Notes: a model not told the origin generated them from the sequence alone. A stretch of 49,283 bases of DNA from Piscirickettsiaceae bacterium (GCA_024685995.1 JAIBDY010000015.1:1-49283), one strand, 5' to 3'. Counted from the first letter of the stretch, positions 25,581 through 36,775 are shown. Made by a program: numbers and translations.

Positions 25581-26887
25581 AGCAATTCACTGATTTAGCG
25601 ACGCCTTTTGCCAATGTGGCAGCAGATAGCGAGTTGCCAGGGCAAAACCTGTCTTGGTTGAAAACCATGCGCCAACAAGCGCTGATGCAGTTTAACCAGT
25701 TTGGCTTGCCAAGCAAAAAGGTTGAAAGCTGGAAATATACGAGCCTTTACGAATTGTCTCAGCAAAGTTTTAACCACCAAGCTGGTGCTGTCTCAATCAG
25801 TCAACAACAATGTGAGGAGCTTGCCTTATTAGGAGAAGCTTATCGTGTTGTGATTGTTGACGGGGCCTTTGAACCTAAGCTGTCAAAGCTGGATGGTTTG
25901 CCGGTCGGCGTGACAGTACAACCCTTTTCACAAGCATTAGATACGGTTGAACAACAATTAGGTCAGCAAGTAGCAATAGACCAAGCGGGTTTGACGGCGC
26001 TCAATACCTTGTTGATGAAGGAAGGGGCGATGGTCCATGTGGCTGCCCATACGGTAGTTGATAAACCGATTGAACTGTTAGTGATCAATAGTGGCAATAC
26101 GGTTAATTTAGCGACGCATTTACGTAATATGCTAGTGTTAGATACTGAAGCACAAGCGACGGTGGTTGAACACTATGTCGGTTTAAACGATGCAATATAC
26201 TTGACCAATGTGGTCAGTGAGGTGGTGTTAGCCGATAATGCTGAATTGTTTCATTATAAATTACAGCAAGAGTCAAAAAATGCTTTCCATATCGCGACAC
26301 TAGCGGCCAAACAAGCCGCGGGTAGTCAATGGCATACCAATAATATTTCCTTGGGCGGTAAGCTGGCACGTAATGATGTGCATAGCCAGCTGATGGGAGA
26401 ACAGGCCCATACGACGATGGATGGCCTGTATTTATTGAAAGCAACGCAACATATTGATAACCACACCCGCATTGATCATTTGGTGCCAAATACGACCAGT
26501 AATGAGTTGTATAAAGGCGTACTAGACGATGATAGCCATGCCGTTTTTAACGGTAAGGTGATTGTGCATAAAGACGCCCAAAAAACGGATTCAAAAGAAT
26601 ATAACCACAACCTCTTATTATCGCGTGGCTGTGAAATCGACACCAAGCCCGAAATGGAAATCTATGCCGATGATGTGAAGTGTGGTCACGGTAGTACGGT
26701 TGGTCAATTAGACCCAGATCAATTGTTTTTCTTACGAGCACGTGGATTAGATGCTGTGACAGCGCGCAGTTTATTGACGCATGCGTTTGCGGTCGAAGTC
26801 TTGGAACGAATTCCTTCTGAACCCCTCAGAGACGCGTTGTCTAACGTGATTTCACAACGATTGCCGCGTGGTGCTAATGCGTCATGA
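25577..26887 (+). CDS. sufD: Fe-S scaffold subunit SufD
   Basis: The 436-residue SufD pairs with SufB. Typical features are the N-terminal WKYTSL segment (about 52-57), the beta-helix core, and the C-terminal [22 protein letters not shown] split across about 370-391, with the conserved His in GHG. It overlaps both neighbours by 4 bp (ATGA), giving coupled translation with sufC and sufS. Confidence 0.96.
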   Translation: MKQFTDLATPFANVAADSELPGQNLSWLKTMRQQALMQFNQFGLPSKKVESWKYTSLYELSQQSFNHQAGAVSISQQQCEELALLGEAYRVVIVDGAFEPKLSKLDGLPVGVTVQPFSQALDTVEQQLGQQVAIDQAGLTALNTLLMKEGAMVHVAAHTVVDKPIELLVINSGNTVNLATHLRNMLVLDTEAQATVVEHYVGLNDAIYLTNVVSEVVLADNAELFHYKLQQESKNAFHIATLAAKQAAGSQWHTNNISLGGKLARNDVHSQLMGEQAHTTMDGLYLLKATQHIDNHTRIDHLVPNTTSNELYKGVLDDDSHAVFNGKVIVHKDAQKTDSKEYNHNLLLSRGCEIDTKPEMEIYADDVKCGHGSTVGQLDPDQLFFLRARGLDAVTARSLLTHAFAVEVLERIPSEPLRDALSNVISQRLPRGANAS

Positions 26888-28107
26888 GTAAGTTTGATAT
26901 ACAAGCGATCAGGCAGGACTTTCCAATCCTCGACCAGCAGATTTATGATAAACCCTTGGTGTATCTCGATAATGCGGCGAGTAGTCAAAAGCCGGTACAA
27001 GTGATAGATGCTGTCGCAAATTATTATCGTCAAGACAATGCCAATGTACACCGTGGTGTGCATCGCTTGAGTCAGCGTGCGACGGATGCCTATGAAGGTG
27101 CACGTAGCAAGGTTCGCGGCTTTATTAATGCCAAATCCGATAAAGAAATTGTCTTTGTACGCGGTGCGACAGAAGCGATTAACTTAGTAGCACATAGCTT
27201 TGTTCGTCCACTATTGCAAGCTGGCGATGAGATCTTGATTAGTCATATGGAACATCATGCCAATATTGTGCCTTGGCAAATGTTGTGTGATCAAGTGGGG
27301 GCCAAGTTGGTGGTGATTCCAATGACCGAACGCGGTGAATTGGATTTATCGACGTTTGATGATTTGTTAACACCTCGTACGAAAATGATGGCTATCGGGC
27401 AGGTGTCGAATGCATTGGGTACGATCAATCCCGTTAAAATGATGACAGAAAAAGCCCATGCGAAAGGCATTCCCGTCTTAGTTGACGGTGCACAAGCTGT
27501 ACCGCATATGACTGCCGATGTACAGGATTTGGATTGTGACTTTTATGTGTTTTCTGGCCATAAAATGTTTGCCCCAACCGGTATTGGTGTCTTATACGGT
27601 AAGCAAGCATTATTAGAAGAGATGGTGCCGTGGCAAGGTGGTGGCGATATGATCTTGTCAGTGAGCTTTGCACATACAGAATACAACGAATTGCCGTATA
27701 AATTTGAAGCGGGGACGCCGAATATTGCGGGTGCAATCGGTTTGGGTGCGGCCATCGATTATATGCATCGGATTGGGATAGAGGCTCTGGCACAGCATGA
27801 ACATGATTTATTAGTCCATGCAACGGAGAAATTAATGGCGTTAGACGGTGTCCGTATTATTGGCACTGCCGAACACAAAGCCAGCGTCTTATCATTTATG
27901 ATTGAGGGAGTTCACCCCCACGATGTCGGCACCATATTTGACCAACAAGGCGTGGCGATTCGAACAGGTCATCATTGTGCTCAACCAGTGATGGAGTTTT
28001 TCGCTATCCCAGCAACCGCGAGAGCATCGTTTGCATTTTATAATACGATGGAAGAGGTTGATGCCTTGGTAGAAGCTATTCAAAAAACACAGGAGTTATT
28101 TGCCTAA
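26884..28107 (+). CDS. sufS: Cysteine desulfurase SufS
   Basis: SufS takes sulfur from L-cysteine for cluster assembly. The 407-residue PLP enzyme has K227 in FSGHKMFAPTG as the Schiff-base lysine and C365 in RTGHHCAQP as the persulfide cysteine, at the same places as the E. coli protein. HMEHHANIVPW binds PLP. Because sufU follows and no sufE is present, SufU is the likely sulfur acceptor. The stop and the next start share one base. Confidence 0.97.
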   Translation: MSKFDIQAIRQDFPILDQQIYDKPLVYLDNAASSQKPVQVIDAVANYYRQDNANVHRGVHRLSQRATDAYEGARSKVRGFINAKSDKEIVFVRGATEAINLVAHSFVRPLLQAGDEILISHMEHHANIVPWQMLCDQVGAKLVVIPMTERGELDLSTFDDLLTPRTKMMAIGQVSNALGTINPVKMMTEKAHAKGIPVLVDGAQAVPHMTADVQDLDCDFYVFSGHKMFAPTGIGVLYGKQALLEEMVPWQGGGDMILSVSFAHTEYNELPYKFEAGTPNIAGAIGLGAAIDYMHRIGIEALAQHEHDLLVHATEKLMALDGVRIIGTAEHKASVLSFMIEGVHPHDVGTIFDQQGVAIRTGHHCAQPVMEFFAIPATARASFAFYNTMEEVDALVEAIQKTQELFA

Positions 28108-28559
28108 TGAGTGCAGGAGATTTAAGAGATCTGTATCAGCAAGTGATTATGGATCATAATAAAAAGCCACGAAATTTTCGTGAAATGTTGGACGCCAATC
28201 ATTTTGCCCATGGTAATAACCCACTCTGTGGTGATGCGTTAGTTGTGTTCGTCAAAATGAACGATGATGTGATTGAAGATGTGAGTTTTCAGGGTAGTGG
28301 TTGTGCGATTTCGGTCGCGTCGGCGTCGTTGATGACGGAAACGTTGAAAGGCAAGACGATTGCAGAAGCAGAAGAAATTTATCAGCAAGTTCATAAACAA
28401 ATGACCAATGAAGACGCCGATCCTGCGATTCTAGGGAAGCTAGAAGTGTTAGGTGGTGTAAGAGAGTTTCCAGCGCGGGTGAAATGCGCGACGTTATCAT
28501 GGCATACCATGCATACGGCGATGGAAAATGACCATGATATTTCAGTGACAACAGAGTAA
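28107..28559 (+). CDS. sufU: SufU-type zinc/Fe-S sulfur-transfer protein
   Basis: The 150-residue protein is NifU/IscU-like with C41-G-D43, C66 (GSGCAIS) and C127 (VKCATL), the arrangement of Bacillus-type SufU where these bind zinc and accept sulfur from SufS. An 18-residue insertion before the last Cys, typical of SufU versus IscU, is visible as the helical EAEEIYQQVHKQM region. It is embedded between sufS and sufT. Confidence 0.93.
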   Translation: MSAGDLRDLYQQVIMDHNKKPRNFREMLDANHFAHGNNPLCGDALVVFVKMNDDVIEDVSFQGSGCAISVASASLMTETLKGKTIAEAEEIYQQVHKQMTNEDADPAILGKLEVLGGVREFPARVKCATLSWHTMHTAMENDHDISVTTE

Positions 28560-28568
28560 GACAAGCTA

Positions 28569-28898
28569 ATGGAACAATTATTTAAAGCCAGCCCAGAAGA
28601 GTTGAAAGAAGACGTCATTGCGATGCTTCAAACGATTTATGATCCTGAGATACCGGTGAATATTCATGAGTTAGGGTTGATTTATGATATCCAAATCAGT
28701 GAAGATTCTGTTGTGGATATTAAGATGACATTAACTGCACCAGGTTGTCCGGTGGCACAATCGTTCCCGGGTGAAATTGAAGGTAAAGTCGGCTCCGTAC
28801 CAGGGGTAGCCGAAGCCCATGTCGAATTAGTATGGGAACCTATGTGGACGAAGGATATGATGAGTGAGGCGGCTCAATTGCAATTAGGCATGTTCTAA
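28569..28898 (+). CDS. sufT: SufT, MIP18/DUF59-type Fe-S maturation factor
   Basis: The 109-residue protein has the DUF59/PaaD-like DPEIPVNIHELGLIYDI segment (about 26-42) and TLTAPGCPVAQ with the single conserved Cys (about 57-67). SufT helps transfer clusters to lipoate-synthesis and other client proteins. It is the last suf gene, 9 bp after sufU. The thioredoxin-fold gene starts 42 bp later without a visible terminator. Confidence 0.92.
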   Translation: MEQLFKASPEELKEDVIAMLQTIYDPEIPVNIHELGLIYDIQISEDSVVDIKMTLTAPGCPVAQSFPGEIEGKVGSVPGVAEAHVELVWEPMWTKDMMSEAAQLQLGMF

Positions 28899-28940
28899 CC
28901 TTTCTCTTTCACCAAGCTGTCGATAGGTCGGGTGAATTGA

Positions 28941-31280
28941 ATGTTAAAAAATATTATTGGCTTTTTCGCGCTGTTAGGGGGCTTGATGACGGTATCTGCG
29001 GCAGAAATTACGCCGGAATTATTGCAAGCCTTCCAAAATAAGGGGCCTGACTATCAGGCTCGCACCCATCATTTTAAAGCCGATGGTCAACCACGCTATA
29101 TTAACCGCTTAATTCTTGAAGATTCACCTTACTTAAACCAACACGCTCATAACCCCGTCGATTGGTACCCGTGGGGCGCCGAGGCCTTTGCAGCGGCAAA
29201 GACGCAAGATAAACCGATCTTTTTATCGATTGGTTATTCGACTTGCCATTGGTGTCACGTGATGGAAGAGGAAAGCTTTGACAATATTGCGATTGCACAA
29301 CGTATGAATGCATCGTTTATAAATATCAAAGTGGACAGGGAACAACGGCCCGAAATTGATGCGCTCTATATGACTGCCGTACAGCTGATGACCGGGCGAG
29401 GTGGCTGGCCGATGTCGAGCTTTTTAACGCATGAAGGTAAGACCTTTTGGGCTGGCACTTATCTGCCGCCAACGCAGTTTGAGCGGGTATTAATAGGTTT
29501 AGATATAGCCTGGCACCGTGACCGTGATGCGGTCGTAAAACAGGCGGATGAAGTCGCTGATATCGTCAATAAAATTAGCTTGAGCCAAGGACAGAGTGCG
29601 CGTATTGAGGGTCATGTCGTCGACACAGCCATCGCGCAGATTATGCAAAATTTTGATTCCCTTCAAGGCGGTTTCACTACTGCACCCAAATTCCCAAATG
29701 AGCCAACCTTATTATTACTGATCGACACCATAAAACGCCAAGGTGACAAGACATTATTGGCCGCATTAGTCACGACGCTTGATGCCATGGCTCAAGGTGG
29801 AATTTACGATCAGGTTGGTGGCGGTTTCCATCGATATTCAACCGATAATGAATGGTTAGTGCCACATTTTGAAAAGATGCTGTATAACCAAGCACAGCTA
29901 GCGCGGGTGTACTTGCAGGCGTATGAGCTGACTAAAAAACCTTTTTATGCCCGAATCGCAGAACAGACCTTAGATTATGTGTTACGCGAGATGACGTCTG
30001 CACAAGGTGGTTTTTATTCGGCAATCGACGCCGACAGTGAGGGTGAAGAGGGGGTATTTTATGTCTGGACACCAGCGCAATTAACAGCAGCATTATCGGC
30101 ACACGATGCGGCGTTGGTGATGGATTTGTTTGGTGTGACCGAGCAAGGCAACTTTGAGGGTAATAATATTTTGCACTTGCCCGACAGTCTAAGTGATTTT
30201 TCGGCACGAACAAATATTGAATTATCGACCTTGTCAGCACAATTGGATGATATCTTAGCCACCTTACGGACAGTGCGTGAACAACGTGAAAGGCCGTTAC
30301 GAGATAATAAAATTATCACTGCCTGGAATGGCATGATGGTGACAACGTTAACGATAGCTAGCGAGCTATTGGCGATGCCAAAATATCTAGATGCAGCTGA
30401 ACGTTGTGCGACGTTTCTTTGGCAAGCAAACATGACGTCAACAGGCGAGATGTGGCGTGTTCACATGGACGGTAGCGCTTCGATTCCTGCGGTGCAGGAA
30501 GATTATGCATATTTGGCAGAGGCCATGATTACATTATATGACGCAACGCAGAATCCAGAGTACTTAACGCGTGCTAAACGTTTGACCGATGACATGATTA
30601 CACAATTCTGGGATGAGGCAACGGGCGGCTTTTATATGGATAAAGTCAGTACTGTACCGACGATGGCGAGAATGAAACAAAGTATTGATGGTGCTATGCC
30701 ATCGGGTAATTCGGTGGCATTCCATGCGTTAACGATGTTGGCTAAGCGCACTAATATATTCGATTATGATACTAAGGCGACGATGCAACGGTCGGCTTTT
30801 GGCGATGATATTGTTAATAACCCCATTAGTTATGGCTATTTCTTGCAAGCATTGCAAAAACAGATCGCGGGAGAAACGGGCACGAGACAATACGCTGCCC
30901 AAGGTGCGGTATCGATCCGCTGGCTAGCGTCGGCATCGCAAGATAAAGTCGATTTTAGTCTATTGATAACTATTGCAGATGGCTGGCATATCAATGCTGC
31001 CGAACCGTTAGATAAAGACTTAATTGCTACGCAACTTGCGCTGTCAGATATACTGAGCTGGCAGTTAGAGTGGGTCAGCTATCCAGACGTGCAGATAAAA
31101 CGGCTGGGATTTAGTCAGAAGCCATTGGCTTTGTATGAAGGCGAAATAGAAATAACTGGGCAATTAGTGGCAGCAGAAGCGCCGAAGACGTCCCCCGTTT
31201 TTATGACACTGACAATACAAGCTTGTAACGAACAAATCTGTCTGGCGCCTGAACAAGTTAAATTTAGACTATTACATTGA
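28941..31280 (+). CDS. DUF255 (YyaL-type) thioredoxin-fold protein with DsbD-like C-terminal domain
   Basis: The 779-residue protein has a signal peptide ([21 protein letters not shown]). A thioredoxin-like DUF255 domain follows (about 48-210) with [16 protein letters not shown] and C102-H-W-C105, then an alpha/alpha toroid similar to six-hairpin glycosidases (about 225-640). The last 120 residues ([20 protein letters not shown]..., [16 protein letters not shown]) look like the alpha domain of DsbD/PF11412 with a Cys pair (C-x4-C), so a periplasmic thiol exchange role is inferred. Standard YyaL/SPATA20 proteins are cytosolic and lack both the signal and this tail. Confidence 0.88.
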   Translation: MLKNIIGFFALLGGLMTVSAAEITPELLQAFQNKGPDYQARTHHFKADGQPRYINRLILEDSPYLNQHAHNPVDWYPWGAEAFAAAKTQDKPIFLSIGYSTCHWCHVMEEESFDNIAIAQRMNASFINIKVDREQRPEIDALYMTAVQLMTGRGGWPMSSFLTHEGKTFWAGTYLPPTQFERVLIGLDIAWHRDRDAVVKQADEVADIVNKISLSQGQSARIEGHVVDTAIAQIMQNFDSLQGGFTTAPKFPNEPTLLLLIDTIKRQGDKTLLAALVTTLDAMAQGGIYDQVGGGFHRYSTDNEWLVPHFEKMLYNQAQLARVYLQAYELTKKPFYARIAEQTLDYVLREMTSAQGGFYSAIDADSEGEEGVFYVWTPAQLTAALSAHDAALVMDLFGVTEQGNFEGNNILHLPDSLSDFSARTNIELSTLSAQLDDILATLRTVREQRERPLRDNKIITAWNGMMVTTLTIASELLAMPKYLDAAERCATFLWQANMTSTGEMWRVHMDGSASIPAVQEDYAYLAEAMITLYDATQNPEYLTRAKRLTDDMITQFWDEATGGFYMDKVSTVPTMARMKQSIDGAMPSGNSVAFHALTMLAKRTNIFDYDTKATMQRSAFGDDIVNNPISYGYFLQALQKQIAGETGTRQYAAQGAVSIRWLASASQDKVDFSLLITIADGWHINAAEPLDKDLIATQLALSDILSWQLEWVSYPDVQIKRLGFSQKPLALYEGEIEITGQLVAAEAPKTSPVFMTLTIQACNEQICLAPEQVKFRLLH

Positions 31281-31285
31281 GAACC

Positions 31286-32986
31286 ATGACAACACACGTA
31301 GAGCATACGAAAAGAGCCGTTTATCTACCTTATTCAGGCCCGACCTTACTGAATATTTCATTGTTAAATAAAGGCTGTGCCTTTTCGCGTGAAGAGCGCC
31401 AAGAGTTCGGGCTGTTAGGCTTGTTACCGCAACGCTATGAAACGATAACACAACAAGTTGAGCGTGCGTACCAACAGTATTCGAGCTTTGATGACGCAAT
31501 CAATAAGCATATTTATCTACGGGCGGTACAAGACAGTAATGAGACGTTGTTTTATCGCCTTGTCCAAAACTATATCGAAGAAATGATGCCGATTATTTAC
31601 ACGCCGACAGTCGGTGATGCGTGTGAGCGGTTTTCTGAGATTTATCGTCGTGCTCGTGGCTTATTTATCGCCTACCCAGATCGTGATGATATTGATGCAA
31701 TGTTGGCCAATGTAACCAAAAAGAATATCAAAGTGATTGTGGTCACGGATGGTAGTCGTATTTTAGGCCTAGGAGATCAAGGTATCGGCGGTATGGGAAT
31801 ACCCATTGGCAAATTATCCTTATACACGGCTTGTGGAGGAATTAGCCCTGCCTATACCTTGCCGATCATGTTGGATGTTGGGACCAATAATCAAGCGTTG
31901 TTGGATGACCCCTTGTATATGGGCTGGCACCATCGTCGTATTGAGCAAGCCGAATACGATGCTTTTTTAGAGTTATTTATTCAAGCTGTTAAACGCCGTT
32001 GGCCTGAAGTGTTATTGCAGTTCGAAGACTTTAATCAAACCAATGCCTTACCATTATTACAACGTTATCGTGACGAAATTTGTTGTTTTAATGATGATAT
32101 TCAAGGCACCGCTGTTGTGACGGTCGGCACACTACTGGCTGCTTGCCATGTTAAAAACGAAGCATTGCGTGACCAAACCATTGTTTTTGCTGGTGCTGGG
32201 GCAGCAGGCTGTGGCATTGCAGAGCAAATTGTGATGCAGATGTGTGTTGAGGGCTTAACTGAGCAACAAGCAAGAAGTCGAGTACTGATGATTGACCGAC
32301 ACGGTCTGCTGATGACTAATATGACGAGATTGTTGCCATTTCAGTTGCCATTGGCAACGACTGTAGATGAGGTGATGGATTGGCGTTATTCTGACGGTTA
32401 CCCTTCGCTTCAGGATACAATACGCTGCGCGCGACCAACGATTTTGATTGGAGTATCTGGGCAACCGGGCTTATTTAACAAAGCGATTGTTGAGACCTTG
32501 ATGATGGGCTGTGAACGGCCAATTGTCTTCCCTTTAAGTAATCCTTCTAAGCAGATTGAAGCAACGCCAGCACAGTTAATTCATTGGACTAAAGGGCAAG
32601 CGATTGTCGCGACAGGCAGCCCTTTTGAACCCGTTGAATATGACGGTCATCATTATGTCATTCCGCAATGCAATAATAGTTATATCTTCCCTGGTTTTGG
32701 CTTAGCGGTGGTGGCGGCAAAAATTCGTCATATCAGTGACGAGATGTTGCTCGTTGCAAGTGAAATATTGGCTAATGCATCTCCTGCTGCTGCCGATCCG
32801 AAGGCTGCCTTATTGCCGAGCCTAGCGGAGATAGGTCAATTGAGTAAAGACATGGCCTTTGCGGTCGCCAAAACAGCACAACAACAAGGCTTGGCTGCGA
32901 TGTTAACCGATGATGATTTAAGGCTTGCGATCGAACAACAGTTTTGGGTGCCGGAATACCGTGCTTATAAACTCATCGATGGATGA
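31286..32986 (+). CDS. maeA: NAD-dependent malic enzyme
   Basis: MaeA converts malate to pyruvate and CO2 with NAD. From ATG 31286 the protein has 566 residues, near the E. coli length, and follows E. coli MaeA closely: [49 protein letters not shown], the NAD-binding [12 protein letters not shown] and [14 protein letters not shown] 9 bp upstream is a possible alternative start that overlaps the previous stop. Metal-site residues ED in LQFEDF and D in FNDD are present. No promoter was recognised. Confidence 0.95.
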   Translation: MTTHVEHTKRAVYLPYSGPTLLNISLLNKGCAFSREERQEFGLLGLLPQRYETITQQVERAYQQYSSFDDAINKHIYLRAVQDSNETLFYRLVQNYIEEMMPIIYTPTVGDACERFSEIYRRARGLFIAYPDRDDIDAMLANVTKKNIKVIVVTDGSRILGLGDQGIGGMGIPIGKLSLYTACGGISPAYTLPIMLDVGTNNQALLDDPLYMGWHHRRIEQAEYDAFLELFIQAVKRRWPEVLLQFEDFNQTNALPLLQRYRDEICCFNDDIQGTAVVTVGTLLAACHVKNEALRDQTIVFAGAGAAGCGIAEQIVMQMCVEGLTEQQARSRVLMIDRHGLLMTNMTRLLPFQLPLATTVDEVMDWRYSDGYPSLQDTIRCARPTILIGVSGQPGLFNKAIVETLMMGCERPIVFPLSNPSKQIEATPAQLIHWTKGQAIVATGSPFEPVEYDGHHYVIPQCNNSYIFPGFGLAVVAAKIRHISDEMLLVASEILANASPAAADPKAALLPSLAEIGQLSKDMAFAVAKTAQQQGLAAMLTDDDLRLAIEQQFWVPEYRAYKLIDG

Positions 32987-33027
32987 TTCATTAGCAAGTT
33001 TATTTTTTATTTTGCAGAGAGAACGTT

Positions 33028-33378
33028 ATGGCTTATACAGAGAAATTTCAGAAATTGGCAGATATCGCATGTTCACATGTGGATGGCATTGCGGCTGACA
33101 AGGTAGATACCTTGCTTGCAGCTGGTGCCGTCGCTCTAGATATTCGTGATGGTGAAGAGCATCAGGCGGACCATATCCCAGGTTCGTTGAATATTAGTCG
33201 GGGTAAGCTTGAGATGCTCGTCGAAAGTGAAATCCCAGATTTAGACACTCAGGTACTATGCTATTGCAATGCGGTTAACCGCGGTGCCTTGTCAGCCGAC
33301 ACGTTGAGACAAATGGGTTATGTCAATGCAAAGTATATCGATGGTGGCTTAATCGCTTATCGCGCTTTATCAGATTAA
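33028..33378 (+). CDS. Single-domain rhodanese, copy 1
   Basis: The 116-residue protein is a one-domain rhodanese (sulfurtransferase). Motifs are LDIRDGEEHQADHIPGSLNI (split, about 37-57) and the active loop C78-Y-C80-N-A-V-N-R, where C80 with the Arg five residues on fits the nucleophile. It starts 41 bp after maeA. A second gene about 70% identical by hand count lies 259 bp downstream. Confidence 0.9.
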   Translation: MAYTEKFQKLADIACSHVDGIAADKVDTLLAAGAVALDIRDGEEHQADHIPGSLNISRGKLEMLVESEIPDLDTQVLCYCNAVNRGALSADTLRQMGYVNAKYIDGGLIAYRALSD

Positions 33379-33637
33379 AGGCTAAGCTGGTCTGAAGGTG
33401 TGCGTAGCCAAGCGTGAAAGTAAATGCGGTTAAAGATTGCATTATGTTGCGTGTTTTTTTAGTTAAAAATGTGACCTAGGTCTTTAAGTATTTTTGTGAT
33501 TTCTATTAAAGTGATTTCTTATTGAGTCAATGCCGACTTTGTAGCTGAATGTGTAGCGGCACCTGTTACAGTGTTAGTCATAATGAGTGGCTTTGGCTCG
33601 AGATAAAGCAGGGACTTATTTTATGCAGAGAGACGGG

Positions 33638-33985
33638 ATGGCTTATACAGAAAAATTTCAAAATATGGCTAACGCCGCACGGGCTCGAGTTGAGGAAGTC
33701 TTACCCGAGCATGTTGATCTACTCCTCGCTAACGGCGCCGTCGCGCTAGATATTCGTGATAAGCAAGAACATGATATTGACCATATTCCAGGATCATTGA
33801 ATATCAGTCGGGGCAAACTAGAGATGTTAATCGAAAGCGAAATTCCTGATATTGATAGCACGATTCTATGTTACTGCAACGCGATTAATCGAGGCGCTTT
33901 ATCGGCTGATACCTTAAGGGCGATGGGCTATGGTAATGCCAAGTTTATTTTGGGTGGATTGTTGGCCTACCGGGCATTGGGTTGA
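33638..33985 (+). CDS. Single-domain rhodanese, copy 2
   Basis: The 115-residue protein is a paralogue of the preceding gene: both begin MAYTEKFQ and share HIPGSLNISRGKLEML, LCYCNA and NRGALSADTLR. The region just before each ATG also matches (GCAGAGAGA), showing a tandem duplication that included the ribosome site. The start at 33638 is set by this shared context; an in-frame ATG at 33587 is upstream. The main differences are in residues 9-32. Confidence 0.9.
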   Translation: MAYTEKFQNMANAARARVEEVLPEHVDLLLANGAVALDIRDKQEHDIDHIPGSLNISRGKLEMLIESEIPDIDSTILCYCNAINRGALSADTLRAMGYGNAKFILGGLLAYRALG

Positions 33986-34221
33986 ACCAGATTATCATAA
34001 CGAACACGACTGAAACCGGAGTGAAATGATCGCACCACGGTACGCTGTATGCTTTGGAGAGTAGTAACAATTTTTTTAAAATGAAGTTTGTTTTTTGTCT
34101 TAACCTTCGCTAGCTTGATCTTAGCGCAACAATCCAATAGTCTAGGCACTTGGCCTTCTGCTACTAGACGAGGTCAATTGCGTTTTATTTATAGATGACA
34201 ACACAAAGAGGGGAAAACCGA

Positions 34222-34521
34222 ATGTACGATATGTCTAACCTGGATAAATTAGCTACGCTGCAAAAGAACACACCGGAAGCACTGGCTGCATTTCAAGCGC
34301 TTGATAAAGCTGCGCTTGCTGAGGGTGCAATTCCAGTAAAGTATAAAGAATTGATGGCTTTGGCTGTTGCCTTAACAACACAATGTCCGTATTGCCTAGA
34401 AGTACATAAAGCGGCTGCTATAAAAGCCGGTGCGACAGAGCAAGAATTATCAGAAACTGTTTTTGTTGCGACTGCATTACGTGCGGGTGCGGCGTTAACA
34501 CATGGTACACATTTGCTTTAA
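34222..34521 (+). CDS. AhpD-like / carboxymuconolactone decarboxylase-family protein
   Basis: The 99-residue helical protein has the AhpD-type motif C55-P-Y-C58-L-E-V-H near the family TQCPYC..H pattern, suggesting peroxidase-linked thiol chemistry. ATG 34222 is chosen because AGAGGGG precedes it; an upstream in-frame ATG at 34195 has no ribosome site and ATG 34231 is also possible. It stands alone and ends at a strong terminator. The 236-bp upstream gap shows no clear promoter. Confidence 0.87.
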   Translation: MYDMSNLDKLATLQKNTPEALAAFQALDKAALAEGAIPVKYKELMALAVALTTQCPYCLEVHKAAAIKAGATEQELSETVFVATALRAGAALTHGTHLL

Positions 34522-34532
34522 GTATTACGCTA

Positions 34533-34565
34533 AATTTTAAAGGGGCTGAAAGCCCCTTTAAAATT
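34533..34565 (+). terminator. Terminator after the AhpD-like gene
   Basis: A perfect 15-bp stem (34533-34547 with 34551-34565) and a GAA loop; the stem itself ends in an AT-rich stretch usable in both directions. The gap from here to rimK (34566-34754) holds nothing recognised. Confidence 0.92.
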
Positions 34566-34754
34566 AATAGTGTCGTTCAATTTCTCCCTTCTCCACCTCG
34601 CCATCATTCTTCACTTTCATCGATATTTCTTTGGCATTATCCTACTGTTTTTATTAGGCTCTGTTTTATAAGGCTTGACTAATATTATCTCTAGCCATTG
34701 CATTGTCTTGCATGAGATACTAAAGCTGTCTTTTGTTAAATTTAGGAACTCATC

Positions 34755-35660
34755 ATGAGAGTCGCCATCCTTTCTAGGAATAAGAATCTTTACTCAACGC
34801 GCCGCCTTAAAGAGGCTGGGGAAGCCCGCGGCCACGAAGTTGATGTTATTGATACTTTGCATTGCTATATGGATGTGACGAGAAGCCGGCCGACAGTACG
34901 TTATCATGGCCAAGAATTACCCCACTATGACGCCGTCATTCCCCGTATTGGTGCTTCCGTGACTTTTTACGGTACTGCGGTGGTACGTCAATTTGAAATG
35001 ATGGGCACTTTTTCGGTCAATGAATCTGTTGGGATTAGCCGTTCGCGTGATAAATTGCGTTCGCTACAATTATTATCTCGTACCGATGTAGGCTTACCTC
35101 GAACGGGTTTTGCCAATAAAGCCGATAATGCGAAAGACTTAATTAAAAATGTCGGTGGAGCACCTGTTGTGATTAAACTGCTTGAAGGTACACAAGGCAT
35201 CGGTGTCGTTCTCGCAGAGACGGCGAAAGCGGCAGAAGGTATTATCGAAGCTTTTATGGGCTTAAATGCCAATATTCTGGTTCAAGAATTTATCAAAGAA
35301 GCGGGCGGTGCTGATATCCGTTGTTTTGTTGTGGGCAATAGAGTTGTTGCAGCGATGAAACGACAGGGCGCAGAAGGTGAGTTTAGATCAAATTTACATC
35401 GCGGTGGTTCGGCGAAAGTCATAAGATTGAGTAAAGAAGAAAGAGCGACTGCTGTCAGTGCCGCAAAGACGATGGGACTTAACGTTTGTGGTGTTGATAT
35501 TCTGCAGTCAAGTAATGGCCCCGTTGTGATGGAAGTCAATTCATCGCCGGGTTTAGAAGGGATTGAGGTCGCGACAAATAAAGATGTTGCGGCAATGATT
35601 TTCGACTTTATTGAAAAAAATGCCAAGCCATACCATACACGGACGAGAGGAAAGGGCTAA
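34755..35660 (+). CDS. rimK: ATP-grasp glutamate ligase RimK
   Basis: RimK adds glutamate residues to the C-terminus of ribosomal protein S6. The 301-residue protein has the pre-ATP-grasp domain ([21 protein letters not shown]), the ATP-grasp glycine loop [14 protein letters not shown] (about 142-155), the specificity segment [15 protein letters not shown] (about 180-194), and the metal-binding [19 protein letters not shown] (about 245-263). It is first in a three-gene set; the hydrolase gene begins 11 bp after its stop. Confidence 0.94.
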   Translation: MRVAILSRNKNLYSTRRLKEAGEARGHEVDVIDTLHCYMDVTRSRPTVRYHGQELPHYDAVIPRIGASVTFYGTAVVRQFEMMGTFSVNESVGISRSRDKLRSLQLLSRTDVGLPRTGFANKADNAKDLIKNVGGAPVVIKLLEGTQGIGVVLAETAKAAEGIIEAFMGLNANILVQEFIKEAGGADIRCFVVGNRVVAAMKRQGAEGEFRSNLHRGGSAKVIRLSKEERATAVSAAKTMGLNVCGVDILQSSNGPVVMEVNSSPGLEGIEVATNKDVAAMIFDFIEKNAKPYHTRTRGKG

Positions 35661-35671
35661 ACAGCCTCGTA

Positions 35672-36712
35672 ATGCATATACACGATTTGCCCATTGGCGA
35701 GTACATTATCAAGCCTGGTGAAACACGGCAATTAGAGATTCCGGTCGCCAATCTTTATACTGATACGGATGTGTTTATCCCGGTTCATGTTATCCGTAGT
35801 AAACGCCCCGGGCCAATTGTGTTTGTTTCAGCAGCGGTCCATGGCGACGAACTTAACGGTATTGAAATTGTTAGGCGTTTAATTCAGTCAAAAACCTTAA
35901 AAATCTCTGCGGGTTCACTGGTATTGATACCGATGGTGAATATATATGGTGTGTTGAATCAAAGTCGTTATATGCCCGACCGTCGCGATTTGAACCGCAG
36001 TTTTCCAGGATCTAAAAAAGGCTCACTTGCCGGTCGTGTCGCCCATATTTTTTTAGAAGAAATCATTAAGCACTGTGATTATGGTATTGACTTACATACT
36101 GGTGCGATCCACCGTTCTAATTTACCTCAAATTAGAGCCGATTTGAGTGACCCTGAAACAGAGGCGCTCGCCATTGAATTCGGGGCCTCTGTCGTCTTAA
36201 ATGCAAATTTAAGAGACGGTTCTTTACGACATACGAGTGTTGAATCCGGCACACGTATTTTATTGTATGAAGCGGGACAAGCACTACGTTTTGATGAATT
36301 ATCGATCCAGGTGGGGGTGCGAGGTGTTCTCAACGTTATCACCAAGTTGGGCATGATGAGGCGCAAAAGGACACGCAAGGCATTTCAACCTTATATTGCA
36401 AATGATAGTGCTTGGGTCAGAGCCAATTCGAGTGGTATTGTGCGGGACTTGAAAAAATTGGGTGATCGCGTTAGGAAAGGTGATGCGCTCGCCGAAATTG
36501 GTGGTCCTTTTGGCGATGTAATCGATAGGGTGAAAGCGAGTAAAGCAGGCATTATTATTGGCAAGCAGAATATTCCTTTGGCACAAGAAGGGGATGCGAT
36601 GTTTCATATCGCTTTTTTTGAAGAGGCCGATTCTGTGGTGGCAGAAACGATAGAAGCGATGCATGAAACCATGAACAATGATTCTGCATTTCACTATGAT
36701 AAAGTAGAGTGA
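35672..36712 (+). CDS. M14 / succinylglutamate desuccinylase-aspartoacylase family hydrolase
   Basis: The 346-residue protein has the zinc motif AAVHGDELNGIE (about 54-65: H, E), DRRDLNRSFPG (about 103-113) and DLHTG (about 136-140, His), the layout of the M14 carboxypeptidase/AspA family. The C-terminal part (GIVRDLKKLGDRVRKGDALAEIG) is a biotinyl/lipoyl-like beta module common in this family. Its place between rimK and a RimB-type protease suggests it acts on glutamylated S6 or a related Glu conjugate; this is inference. CDS is cleanly bounded. Exact substrate is unknown. Confidence 0.9.
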   Translation: MHIHDLPIGEYIIKPGETRQLEIPVANLYTDTDVFIPVHVIRSKRPGPIVFVSAAVHGDELNGIEIVRRLIQSKTLKISAGSLVLIPMVNIYGVLNQSRYMPDRRDLNRSFPGSKKGSLAGRVAHIFLEEIIKHCDYGIDLHTGAIHRSNLPQIRADLSDPETEALAIEFGASVVLNANLRDGSLRHTSVESGTRILLYEAGQALRFDELSIQVGVRGVLNVITKLGMMRRKRTRKAFQPYIANDSAWVRANSSGIVRDLKKLGDRVRKGDALAEIGGPFGDVIDRVKASKAGIIIGKQNIPLAQEGDAMFHIAFFEEADSVVAETIEAMHETMNNDSAFHYDKVE

Positions 36713-36775
36713 TTTTTAAGTGACTCATAACGTGATCGTCTCGGTCATGCTGCTTGAAGAATAAGGTTGTGGGGA

